Assembly (NCBI RefSeq): GCF_023525255.1
Contig: NZ_CP073355.1
Coordinates: forward strand, 1,798,001-1,862,000
Source of the DNA: Thermospira aquatica
GTDB lineage: Bacteria > Spirochaetota > Brevinematia > Brevinematales > Thermospiraceae
DNA length: 64,000 bases
Direction: 5' to 3'
Part shown: in pieces, positions 8,370 through 17,118 of the stretch
How positions within the stretch are numbered: the first letter of the stretch is position 1
How the letters are laid out: every line of letters begins with the position of its first letter
The notes under the pieces: model-generated
What the model saw: only the letters and a program-made list of their open reading frames with translations
Database searches by the model: none
Told to the model about the DNA's origin: nothing
Position numbers and translations under genes: made by a program

Positions 8370-10191
8370 ATGCGTCGTATCATCATGGCATGGGGCATGC
8401 TCCTCGTGGGAGCATTGTGGGGGGCATCGATTACAAATAAACCAATTCTTAATCTCCCTGGTACTGAGAACAAATTTGATACTGAAGGCACCATCAAAAA
8501 GCTTGTTGAGGTGAGGAGAATCCCTATTTTACAGAAACAGCAAGAGATTCAGAATCTCAAAATAGAGAATCAGATTATTCAAGATTTTGTGAATTATCTG
8601 CGGGAACTTGACAACAAAAGCAAAAAGCTTTATAGCTTTGAGTCTCCTTTTGGTGATAAACTTGCCGAATCTTCTGATGAATCGAGTGTTTCTGCTATTG
8701 CCCAGAGAAAAGCCAAAAAAGACACCTCTCAAGTGAAGGTAATTCAGATAGCGCAAGCAGACTCTTTTGCTAGTCGCTCGGTCTCTCGTTCAGAGAGTCT
8801 TCCGGCGGGTGATTTTTCTCTTACGATGGGAGAGACAACAGTAAAAGTCCGATTTCGTGGAGGGAATATTTATCAACTTGCCGAGCAAATCAATCAACAG
8901 GCTTCTGAAATTGTAGAGGCGAAAGTAGTGGCAGATACACCCTTTACCGGTGTACTGGTTATCTCGGGAAAAAAAACGGGTCAAAAAAACAAACTTATTT
9001 TTTCGGGAAATCTTGACCCCTTTTTCAGCGTTGGTTTGCTCAAGGTAGGAGAAGACAAAAAAGAGCGCTATACCCCATCACTTTCCAGAACCGTTGCTAA
9101 AAAGGGGAAACCGCTTATCAGTGAAAGCCAGGTAACTCTTTCTCCTGTCTCAGAGGGTGAAATTGTGCTTTCCGATAGCCCGGAAATCAAAGAAAATACC
9201 ACACTCATTTTTTCTGCCTCTATTACCCAACTTCCAGAAGAAGATTCTCCTACCAATTATCTTCTTGATTTTCCGATTGAGAAAATGGAGAGTGTCCAGA
9301 TAAGTAATGTCACCGTAGAGGGAGGGAGCCTGATTGTTTACTACGAAGAACCAAAAGCCCCACCGGTACGTGTTTCAAACTTTCAGGACTATCTTATCCT
9401 GGAGTACAGCGATGGCCAAGTTCAGCATCTCTCTCCAACGGCATCGGGGGTTTATTCCAACAAACTTATCATGCAGAAAGGGAAGCGGATTGTTCGTATT
9501 ACCTTTAAAAACGAGAATACTGACAAACAGGTGACTATCCAGAATATATCTTTAGAAACAGTTGTGAGCGAAGGAGGCATCCAGCCAGGGAATCCTGTTT
9601 CAAAAGCGCAGGATGCTATTTTTACACTTGATGGGATTGAGGTCACGAGAGATAAAAATGATATTGACGATGTGATAGATGGTGTTGTCCTTACCTTAAA
9701 AAATCCCTCATCATTTCCTGCAAGAATTAGCGTTGATCATGATTATGAAAAAATTTATCAGGCAATATTGGACTGGGTTCATGCTTACAATCAGGTGATG
9801 GAGTATCTTGCTATTGCAACTGCTCCGGATAAAGATCGAACACCTCTCAGTGAGCGAAGTCAGGAGACGCTTCGTAATGGTGTTTTTCAGGCTGACGTGA
9901 GTTTTAATTCACTACGGAGTAAACTCAGGACTATCATTCAGAATGCCTATCCTGGAACAGATATCTCAAAAGGCTTTTCTAGTGATTTGCTCTTCGAACA
10001 GATTGGCTCACCAAAAAGGGAAGTTTGCTTCTGATACAACAGGCGATATGGTGAAAAATGAAGGTATTGCTGTTCAGATAAACATTCAGCTTCGCGGGCC
10101 ATACTATGGTAGAACAACAACAAAATCCACAAAGAGAGAAAAAACAGATCGGACTATGGGATCAGGAAGACTTCCTCAACAAGTAAAGTGA
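8370..10191 (+). pseudogene. fliD: Flagellar filament cap FliD, damaged at the 3' end
   Basis: FliD caps the growing flagellar filament. The frame from 8370 reads 554 residues to 10034. It contains a FliD-like N-terminal region with heptad pattern, a VSNFQDYLILEYSDG insert domain and the C-terminal IYQAILDWVHAYNQVMEYL block, then runs out of frame at GSPKREVCF. The homologous reading continues in another frame from about 10000 (KGKFASDTTGDMVKNEG, then IAVQINIQLRG) to 10191. Between NEG and IAV the usual 30-40 residues are absent, and the C-terminal coiled coil is missing. The N-terminus MRRIIMAWGMLLVGALWGA looks signal-like, which is unusual for a flagellar-exported protein. The start follows GGAGG. 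The lesion is either an assembly error or decay next to the IS cluster. Confidence 0.75.
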
Positions 10192-10235
10192 AAGAAAAGG
10201 GCTTTTTCAAGTTTAAGAAAAGGGCTTTTCGTTTA

Positions 10236-10323
10236 AGCCGGCTTTGCAGGACAGGAGAACCTGCACGAGTTTGCACCCGCTACCACCTCAAAGTAGTGCG
10301 TCTACCAGTTCCGCCACCCCGGC
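10236..10323 (-). tRNA. tRNA-Leu (GAG), abnormal 3' half
   Basis: Read on the minus strand from 10323, the 5' half is normal: acceptor arm GCCGGGG, D-arm GGCGGAACTGGTAGACGC, anticodon arm with loop TTGAGGT giving anticodon GAG, and a long type-II variable arm (GCGGGTGCAAACTCGTGC). The 3' half departs from any tRNA. The T-loop is TTCTCCTGT (nine bases instead of seven, without GA), and the acceptor strand reads AAAGCCGGC, so only five acceptor pairs form. It is a decayed tRNA-Leu gene or a locally mis-assembled one. It lies between the damaged fliD end and the IS cluster. Confidence 0.6.
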
Positions 10324-10369
10324 GTTGGTAAATATATTATAGCATATTTTTTTGGTTTTGTCAAGAGGA

Positions 10370-11755
10370 CGAATTGCTTCATAATAAAAGTACTCGAAAA
10401 GGGAACGTTGCTTCAAAATAAAAAAGTACTTTTTAAATTTAGAAATAATCCAGTTCAAAGAACTGGAGGTACAAGGTGGAGTTAGCGATGTTTGAAAGGA
10501 GACCATTTACAGGAAACGGCGAAAGAGTATCAAAAAGCCAGCAAAAAAAAGGAGAAAAGGAGATACTGGATTATTTTTGTGAGATAACAGGTTTAAAACC
10601 GAAACTATGCCGCCAGGCTCTTGAGGCAGCACGGAAAACCATATATGTAGGCAAAAAATTACCTTAAAGCCGACATAGCCAAGAAGGGCAAAAGACCTGG
10701 CAGAAAGAAAAATTCGGCGAAGAGGAACTAAAACTTAAAAAGGTCTGGGAAATTGAAAACTACATGTGTGGCAAACGCTTAAAGCCGATTCTCAATGAAG
10801 TTTTGATAATTCTTAGCAAACGGACATCTCCACGGTTCTCCACAGGCTATAGAAAACTTGCGCCATATAAGTGCTTCAAGTATTGACCGACTTTTGAAGC
10901 ATGAGCGTAAAAAGCTTGAGATAAAAGGACGAAAAGGTACAAAGCCTGGAACGCTATTAAAGCAACAAATAGCTATACGCACGTGGGCAGAGTGGGATGA
11001 AAATTGCCCTGGTTTTATGGAGATTGATCTGGTTGCCCATGAGGGAGGAAATAGCCGGGGAGATTTTGCTCAAACATTAAATATGGTGGATGTTTGGAGC
11101 GGTTGGACAGAACTTGTGGCAATCAAAAACAAAGCTTCAAAATGGGTAAGAGAAGCCATAGAAAAGTCAAAGGAAGACTTTTGATTTACGGGGAATTGAT
11201 TCTGATACCGGTGCTGAATTTATTAATCATCCTCTACGCGATTGGTGTGAGAAGCACCAGATAAAATTTACAAGGGGGAGAAGCTCCCGTTCCAATGATA
11301 ACTGCTACGTTGAGCAGAAAAACTATTCCATAGTCCGCCAGAATGTTGGATACTTCCGCTACGATACCGAGGAAGAAGTCTACTACTTGAACCGACTCTA
11401 TGCGTATCTCAGGCTTTATGCCAACTTTTTCAACCGTTATGAAAATGACAGAGAAAAAGAGAATCGGAAGCAAGGTAAAAGAAGCATGATGATATTAAAA
11501 CTCCCTACCAACGGCTTTTAGAAAGCTCTTATGTAAGTGTGGCACAAAAGGAACGCCTAACAAGGCTTTATAAGGCTCTCGATTTGTTTCACCTAAGACA
11601 AAAAATTACAGCTTGCCAGAGAAAACTTTTCAGCCTTCAAAAGAAAAAGAATGTAAAAAACAAAAATTTGGAGGAAACTGTATGGAATTTTTGAGTACTT
11701 TTTTTTATGAGGCAATGATTCGAATTTCGAGTACTTTTTTATTTGACGCAACGGG
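10370..11755 (+). mobile_element. Insertion sequence ISa, copy A, with 5-bp target duplication
   Basis: Element of 1386 bp. The left end is CGAATTGCTTCATAATAAAA and the right end, reverse complemented, is CCCGTTGCGTCAAATAAAAA, giving imperfect inverted ends. Each end holds a second internal copy of the AAAGTACT box. The element is flanked by a perfect 5-bp direct repeat, GAGGA, at 10365-10369 and 11756-11760. Its right-hand duplication abuts the left end of copy B, so copy A appears to have landed at the end of an existing copy. The sequence is nearly the same as copy C (18715-20105). The family is a DDE/rve transposase element; the exact IS family was not determined. Confidence 0.85.
10488..11694 (+). 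pseudogene. DDE transposase of ISa copy A (multiple frameshifts)
   Basis: Reading starts at MFERRPF (10488) but loses frame repeatedly; the longest intact piece is 10858-11184. The assembled reading contains an N-terminal HTH-like region, then an rve-type core with the candidate acidic triad MEIDLVAHEGG (D), GIDSDTGAEFI (D) and NCYVEQKNYS (E), and a C-terminal basic tail ending EETVWNF. At least three small indels separate the pieces relative to copies B and C. The product is inactive. Confidence 0.85.
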
Positions 11756-11760
11756 GAGGA

Positions 11761-12311
11761 TGCTTCATAATAAAAGTACTCGAAAAGGGAACGTTGCTTC
11801 AAAATAAAAAAGTACTTTAAATTTGTGTAAAATAATCCAGTTCAAAGAACTGGAGGTAAAAGGTGGAGCTTGATGTTTGAAAGGAGACCTATTTACAGGG
11901 AAACGGCGAAAGAGTATCAAAAAGCCAGCAAAAAGGAGAAAAAGGAGATACTGGATTACTTTGTGAGGATAACAGGTTTAAAAAACCGAAACTATGCCGC
12001 CAGGCTCTTGAGGCAGCACGGAAAAACCATCTATGTAGGCAAGAAAAATTACCTTAAAGCCGACATAGCCAAGAAGGGCAAAAGACCTGGCAGAAAGAAA
12101 AAATTCGGCGAAGAGGAACTAAAACTTCTAAAAAAGGTCTGGGAAATTGAAAACTACATGTGTGGCAAACGCTTAAAGCCGATTCTCAATGAAGTTTTAG
12201 ATAATCTCTTAGCAAACGGGCATTTCCAGGGTTTTCAACAGGCTATAGAAAACTTGCGCCATATAAGTGCTTCAAGTATTGACCGACTTTTGAAACATGA
12301 GCGTAAAAAGC
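11761..12311 (+). mobile_element. ISa copy B, truncated remnant
   Basis: Left part of the same element as copies A and C. It begins at TGCTTCATAATAAAAGTACT, with the first few terminal bases missing, and extends to about 12311, where the sequence passes abruptly into the end of another element. Everything to the right of transposase residue 147 is absent from the window. The missing right half means that a deletion accompanied or followed the later insertions. Confidence 0.85.
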
Positions 12312-12328
12312 TGTCGAAAACAATTTAA
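11873..12328 (+). pseudogene. DDE transposase of ISa copy B, 3' truncated
   Basis: This copy keeps the best N-terminal reading of the family: MFERRPIYRETAKEYQKA, then a predicted HTH (EILDYFVRITGLKNRNYAARLL), a lysine-rich linker (KKGKRPGRKKKFG) and HISASSIDRLLKHERKK. It ends after HERKKL, where the neighbouring element supplies four foreign codons and a stop. The catalytic core is lacking, so it cannot be active. Confidence 0.85.
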
Positions 12329-13622
12329 AATGTCACACTTTGTGCAAATAGAAATGTCACCTTTTAAAATACTGCAACTAAAAAAACGAGAGGTTGCAGA
12401 TGAGAGAGGTGATAACGATGACACTTAAAGCACAGAAGAGGGCAAAAATACTGGAGATGGTAAAGAACAAGAAAATCAAGCAGAAAGATGCTGCAATAAT
12501 ACTGGGGATTTGCAGAAGGCAACTTATTCGAATTTTTAAAGAATATTTATCAAAGGGTGATGAAGCCCTCAATCACAAATTAATAGGCAAACCGGGGAAT
12601 CACAGAATTAGCAGTGATATCAAAGAGAAAATTATGCAGATAGTACGGAATAATTATAAAGGTTTTAAGCCGACATTTATAGCTGAAAAGCTTTATGAGG
12701 AACATCATATAAAAATAGAGCATCAACGCTTCGTTTATGGATGATGGAAACAGGATTGTGGAAGAAAATAAGAAAACTGCGAAACACCGTACCAGAAGGC
12801 CGAGAAAAGAGCATTTTGGAGAAATGATTCAAATGGACGGCAGCATTCACGACTGGTTTGGGACAGGCAAAGAAGTCTGTCTGATGAATATGGTGGATGA
12901 TGCTACAGGCATCTTACGGTCTTTTCGACACAGGAGAAACGACACAAGTAGCGCTGCAATGTTTGTTTGACTGGATAATGAAATACGGTATTCCTTATTC
13001 GATCTATTGTGATTATAAAAGCCTGTTCTATACGAAACGGGAAGCGACCATAGAAGAACAGCTTGCAGGGAATTGCCTCTAACAAAGTTTGGAGAGGTCT
13101 GCCATAGGCTGGGGATAGAAATGATATATGCCCATAGTCCCCAGGCAAAAGGATCATAGAGAGATGGAATGGGATCCATCAGGACAGGTTAATAGCAGAA
13201 ATGAAACTAAAAACATAAAGGATATTGACAGTGCCAATCGTTTTTGAAAGAATATTACTGGGAAAAGAATAACCGAAAATTTAGTAAAAAACCTCTGTCG
13301 GATGAAGATTTTCATATTGCATTAATGCCTGATCAGGACTTAAGGAACTATGTTTGTTATACGGCCGAGTGCAAAGTCTATAGAGATTATACAATAAAGT
13401 TTTCTAAAAGAATATACCAGATTGAAAAGAAACAACCTATAGCCATAAAACCCGGGGACAATGTTATCTTAAAAACCTGGCTTGATGGAAGTATACATAT
13501 TTTTAAGAAAAATATCGAATTGAACTTTTTTGAAATAGATGATTATGGTCGTAGAGTTTCGGCATAAAAAAGTGACATTTCTATTTCAATAAAAAGGTGA
13601 CATTTTAATTTATTTGAGGCAG
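12311..13622 (+). mobile_element. Degenerate ISNCY/IS1202-like insertion sequence
   Basis: The left end is CTGTCGAAAACAATTTAAAA followed by TGTCAC, and the right end, reverse complemented, is CTGCCTCAAATAAATTAAAA followed by TGTCAC. Each end carries a second inner box AAATAGAAATGTCAC. These imperfect inverted ends frame a broken transposase gene. No target duplication is recognisable, in line with loss of the right part of the ISa copy it interrupts. The base composition is more AT-rich than in the surrounding genes. Confidence 0.75.
12400..13567 (+). pseudogene. ISNCY-like transposase (four or more fragments)
   Basis: Fragments in order: an N-terminal HTH (KQKDAAIILGICRRQLIRIF), then the core start HFGEMIQMDGSIHDWFGTG with VDDATG (first Asp region), then DWIMKYGIPYSIYCDYKS and EEQLAG (second Asp), then IEMIYAHSPQAKG (third catalytic region), and a C-terminal piece (13244-13567) with PGDNVILKTWLDGSIHIF. 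These blocks are those of the ISNCY/IS1202-type transposases. At least three frame changes and one stop separate them. Confidence 0.8.
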
Positions 13623-13631
13623 TGTATACTT

Positions 13632-14874
13632 AATTGTGTCTGGTAGGAAAAAGATAACCTCCTGTGATAATATAAATAAAACTATCACAGGAGGCCAGAT
13701 ATGATTGAGACGAAGAATATTTTAGAGCTATTCAAACCAATTGTCAAGGAAGTATTAGAGAGTATGTTAAAAGAGGAAAGAGAGATTTACCTGGAAAACA
13801 ATCCTCCCACAAAAGGCAATGGCTTTTACGAAAGGGATTTAAAGACAGCTTTTGGCGAGCTTACAGCCATACGTGTTCCAAGAACAAGGGATAATGGATT
13901 TAAAAGTGCCCTTCTTCCCTATCGCAAACGCATCACAGAAGACTTAGATGCATTAATCAGGGCTATGTTGATATCAGGAATGTCAACAAGGAAGATAGCA
14001 GAAGTTTTAAAAGAGCTTTATGAAATAAAGATTTCTTATGCTAACATCTCAAGGATAAGCCAGGTAGGCATAGAAGAGATTCAGAAGTGGCGTAGTCGCC
14101 CTCTCATGGAAGAATATGCCGTGGTATTTCTGGATGCTATGGTGTTTCCTATCAAGAGAGACAGGGTAGAAAATGAATCAATATATGTAGCTATAGGCAT
14201 TACACCTGAGGGAAGACGGGAGATTTTAGGATACTACCTGCCAGGAGGCATGGAAAGTGCTTATAACTGGCGGGAAATTTTGCTGATATAAGAGAAAGAG
14301 GTGTCAAACAGATTCATTTTATTGTCTCTGATGGCTTAAGTGGTATGAAAACGTCATAACAGAGATATATCCCCACGCAAAGTATCAGCCCTGTGTAGTC
14401 CATGTCATGAGAAACATACTGGCTAAAGTGAGAGTTCAACACAGAAATATCATTGCCACTGAAATAAAAGAGGTATTTCATGCCAAAGACAAACAGGAGG
14501 CAGAACAATTGTTTATGAAATTTACACAAAAATGGAAAAATATCTATCCCAACTTAATGAATAACCTCTTGACAATAAGAGAGAATATATTCACTTACAT
14601 GGAATTACCTGAAGGAATACGAAGCATGGTGTATACAAACAATGCCCTGGAAAGACTCTTTAAAGAACTTAAAAGGAGATTAAAAACAATGGAAATGTGT
14701 CAAAGCGAGGCTTCAGCTGAGAAATATCTTTACCTGTTATTAAGATACCAAAATGAGAAGTTCTTAAAAAGAAAGTTAAAAAATTGGGAGTATTACTTTC
14801 AACTCTATCGTGAGCAACACTCATACACCAAAGAAAATATTCACAGCGAGGTTATCCTATGACTAGACACAATT
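13632..14874 (+). mobile_element. IS256-family insertion sequence (degenerate)
   Basis: The left end is AATTGTGTCTGGTAGGAAAA and the right end, reverse complemented, is AATTGTGTCTAGTCATAGGA, each followed by TAACCTC. This gives inverted repeats of about 30 bp with mismatches. The element starts 9 bp after the end of the preceding ISNCY-like element and ends 18 bp before the TspO-like gene. No 8-9-bp target duplication is seen. A CTCCTGTGATA / TATCACAGGAG hairpin precedes the transposase start. Confidence 0.8.
13701..14862 (+). pseudogene. IS256-family (Mutator-type) transposase, frameshifted
   Basis: The first ORF (13701-14291, 196 residues) carries the family N-terminus, RAMLISGMSTRKIAEVLKEL and the first catalytic Asp in VVFLDAMVFPI. 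The next segment, IRERGVKQIHFIVSDGLSG, is in another frame and holds the second Asp. A third frame holds YPHAKYQPCVVHVMRNIL, and then 14407-14862 carries the C-terminal part with YTNNALERLFKELKRR (catalytic Glu). Two frameshifts near 14285 and 14345 inactivate it. Confidence 0.85.
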
Positions 14875-14892
14875 TTCTTGACACAATGGTTT

Positions 14893-15684
14893 ATGAAACA
14901 AAAAAGTTTTTGGGTAAGTATTTTGAATGCGGTGCTCGTTGTAGCAACAATTGCAGTGAATGCTCTCGCCGTGTTGTTACCACTCAATGGAAAAGATACA
15001 GGAGCGCTTTCTGACCAGTATCCCAATCTGTTTGTTCCTGCAGGGATTACTTTTTCTATCTGGAGTGTAATCTTTGTTCTTTGGGTGGTGTATGTGATTT
15101 ATCATATTATTGTGGCGTTGAATGACCAGAGAAGAGCTGAGAAGTATATACCTTCTCAAGTGGCTTTTGCACTTTCCTGTCTTTTGAATATGGGTTGGCT
15201 TTTTACGTGGCATTATGAACTTTTAGGGCTTTCCGTTATTGTGATGCTTGCTCTTCTTGTGACGCTTTTGTTTATTTTTGTTTTTCAGCGTAAGCAAGAG
15301 GTTTATGGTCAAATTGGGTTAGCAGCTGTCTTACCCATTGATGTTTATGCAGGCTGGATTACTGTAGCCACGATAGCGAATATAACAGCTTTGTTGGTTT
15401 CCCTGGGATGGAATGGATGGGGAATTAGTCAGGATGTGTGGGCAATGTTTATGATAGCTGTTGGCGCTGTTGTGGGAATTATTGTTCTTCTTCGGTATCA
15501 GGCGATAGCTTATGCAGCCGTGATTGTATGGGCGTATCTTGGGATTATTATCAAGCGCTCGGCGAGTGAACCAGTTTACCATAATATTATCTGGACGAGT
15601 TGGATTGCTATAGGTATTCTTGTCATTTTTATGATTCAATCAGTGTTTGTTATGGTGCTGGGCAGGAAGATGAGAAAAGGCTGA
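14893..15684 (+). CDS. TspO/MBR-related tryptophan-rich membrane protein
   Basis: Integral membrane protein of 263 residues with about seven to eight hydrophobic segments. PAGITFSIWSVIFVLWVVY near residue 45 is the hallmark block of the tryptophan-rich sensory protein (TspO/MBR-like) family. NMGWLFTWHYELLGLS and WNGWGISQDVWA add further Trp-rich loops. The function of such bacterial homologues (tetrapyrrole binding or transport, stress sensing) is not settled. The IS256 end lies 18 bp upstream, there is no good ribosome binding site, and any native promoter has been displaced. Expression is therefore doubtful. An alternative start is at 14878. Confidence 0.75.
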   Translation: MKQKSFWVSILNAVLVVATIAVNALAVLLPLNGKDTGALSDQYPNLFVPAGITFSIWSVIFVLWVVYVIYHIIVALNDQRRAEKYIPSQVAFALSCLLNMGWLFTWHYELLGLSVIVMLALLVTLLFIFVFQRKQEVYGQIGLAAVLPIDVYAGWITVATIANITALLVSLGWNGWGISQDVWAMFMIAVGAVVGIIVLLRYQAIAYAAVIVWAYLGIIIKRSASEPVYHNIIWTSWIAIGILVIFMIQSVFVMVLGRKMRKG

Positions 15685-15829
15685 AATAGCTAAAGGGACA
15701 ACCTTACTTCTCCTACGATTGTCGCGAGAAAACTCTCTATGATAATGGGCTTCTCGTAAAAAGAGGAGTTGCTTATAAAAGCGTTTCGGATTGTCTGTAG
15801 CTTGTAAGGTTATTTTTTATGTTCCTTGG

Positions 15830-15874
15830 GGTAGTGTTTATTTTTTCTCCCAGAAACATGACGTATACACTACC
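15830..15874. other. Inverted repeat in the gap between TspO-like gene and tRNA-Gly
   Basis: GGTAGTGTTTA (15830-15840) is complementary to TATACACTACC (15864-15874) with one mismatch around a 23-base loop, and TTTTATTT follows. It may be a weak terminator. The rest of 15685-15898 shows no coding potential. Confidence 0.35.
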
Positions 15875-15898
15875 TTTTATTTAAAACAATTCGAAAAC

Positions 15899-15927
15899 TT
15901 GATTTTTTGATAATTTTATGTTATAAT
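15899..15927 (+). promoter_or_regulatory. Promoter of tRNA-Gly
   Basis: TTGATT (15899-15904) and TATAAT (15922-15927) are 17 bp apart. The -10 box ends 12 bp before the tRNA. Confidence 0.7.
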
Positions 15928-15939
15928 AAACTTGCTTTT

Positions 15940-16011
<72 letters not shown>

Positions 16012-16017
16012 CATGGG

Positions 16018-16047
16018 AGCCTGGAAGAGATACTTCCAGGCTTTTTT
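16018..16047. terminator. Rho-independent terminator between tRNA-Gly and recF
   Basis: AGCCTGGAAG (16018-16027) pairs perfectly with CTTCCAGGCT (16033-16042) around a five-base loop, followed by a run of Ts on the plus strand. It separates the convergent tRNA and recF transcripts. Confidence 0.9.
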
Positions 16048-16086
16048 TGTCCCTATCAAAGAACGTTGTTGTAGAGGGATGGTTTT

Positions 16087-17118
16087 TTACTTAAGAGGAA
16101 GTTCAATAACCTCGTAGGTTCTTGGACCTGGCACCATGTCCCTGGTGTACACTGTCCACATCCATGGAAAACTATCCCAAAAACGGCTTAAAAGCATCTT
16201 TTGTCTTTCATGATCCATTTCGAGCATAACATCATCAAAGAGCAGCAGAGGAATCCTTGCCTGATCACGTAGGATGGTTGCGACGGTGATTTTGAGCAGA
16301 AGAGCCAAAGCTCGTTTTTGTCCCTGCGAGGCAAAATGTCGGAAAATCTTCTCTCCTTCGCGTATCTCAAAAGTGTCACGATGAGGACCAACGAGGGTGA
16401 GTTTTTTCTGGGATTCGAGTTCTCGTGTGTGGAAAAGAGCCTGCCCAAAACTCTCACGGATCTCTTTTTCTATACGGAAGGTATTGAGCATACGAAGTTC
16501 GAGTTTTGTGCCATAGAGTTCGTAGTAATATTCCTGCAGACGAGCGGAAATCTTCCGTAAATAAAAAAGTCTTTTTTCGATAATCTGACTCCCAAAATCT
16601 ATGAGCTGTCTATCCCAGATGCGAGCATCTGATGGAGAAATACGAAGTTGGGCATTGCGTTGTTTGAGTACCCGATAGTAGCTAAGCCAGAGAGAGCGAT
16701 ATTCACTGTCCAGGGTGGTTAGTATCTGGTCAAGGATCCTTCTTCTCCCTTCAGAGCCTCCGTAGAGGAGGATGGTATCATCCGGGAGAAAGACCAAAAC
16801 AGGATGGTGCTGACGGTATTCTTTCGCTGTGACGGTTTTGCCATTTTTTCTATAGAGGCGTGTTGTTGAGGTATAGCCAAAGTGATACTCATTATGATCG
16901 AGAATCCCCCGAAGGGAAAATCCCTGTCCTCCCCAGGATATAGCTTCCTGAAGATTGTTCGTACGAAAAGAATCTCCTGTTAACCAGATGGAGATTGCCT
17001 CAAGGAGATTGGTTTTTCCACTTCCGTTGGGACCAATGATGACCGTTTTTTCAGAGAGTGTGGGAAAACGCGTCTCACTATAATTGCGGAAGCCAACGAT
17101 CTCAAATCTCTCGATCAT
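16087..17118 (-). CDS. recF: DNA repair/recombination protein RecF
   Basis: SMC-like ATPase of 343 residues that, with RecO and RecR, loads RecA at single-stranded gaps. The Walker A motif is GPNGSGKT (residues 29-36). The signature-like segment is FASQGQKRALALLLKI, and the Walker B motif is PLLLFDDVMLEMD. The N-terminal MIERFEIVGFRNYSE is typical of RecF. It starts within a 4-bp overlap (ATGA) with the upstream thrC on the same strand, so it is the distal gene of a thrC-recF unit. The usual recF neighbours dnaA, dnaN and gyrB are absent here. Confidence 0.93.
   Translation of the reverse strand: MIERFEIVGFRNYSETRFPTLSEKTVIIGPNGSGKTNLLEAISIWLTGDSFRTNNLQEAISWGGQGFSLRGILDHNEYHFGYTSTTRLYRKNGKTVTAKEYRQHHPVLVFLPDDTILLYGGSEGRRRILDQILTTLDSEYRSLWLSYYRVLKQRNAQLRISPSDARIWDRQLIDFGSQIIEKRLFYLRKISARLQEYYYELYGTKLELRMLNTFRIEKEIRESFGQALFHTRELESQKKLTLVGPHRDTFEIREGEKIFRHFASQGQKRALALLLKITVATILRDQARIPLLLFDDVMLEMDHERQKMLLSRFWDSFPWMWTVYTRDMVPGPRTYEVIELPLK

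Noticed and set aside
9943-10191. Separate small gene after fliD
   Set aside because: Its sequence from KGKFASDTT onward continues the FliD homology, so it is the frameshifted tail of fliD rather than a new gene.
12311-13622. Composite transposon carrying cargo
   Set aside because: No non-transposase gene lies between the elements; the block is only nested remnants.
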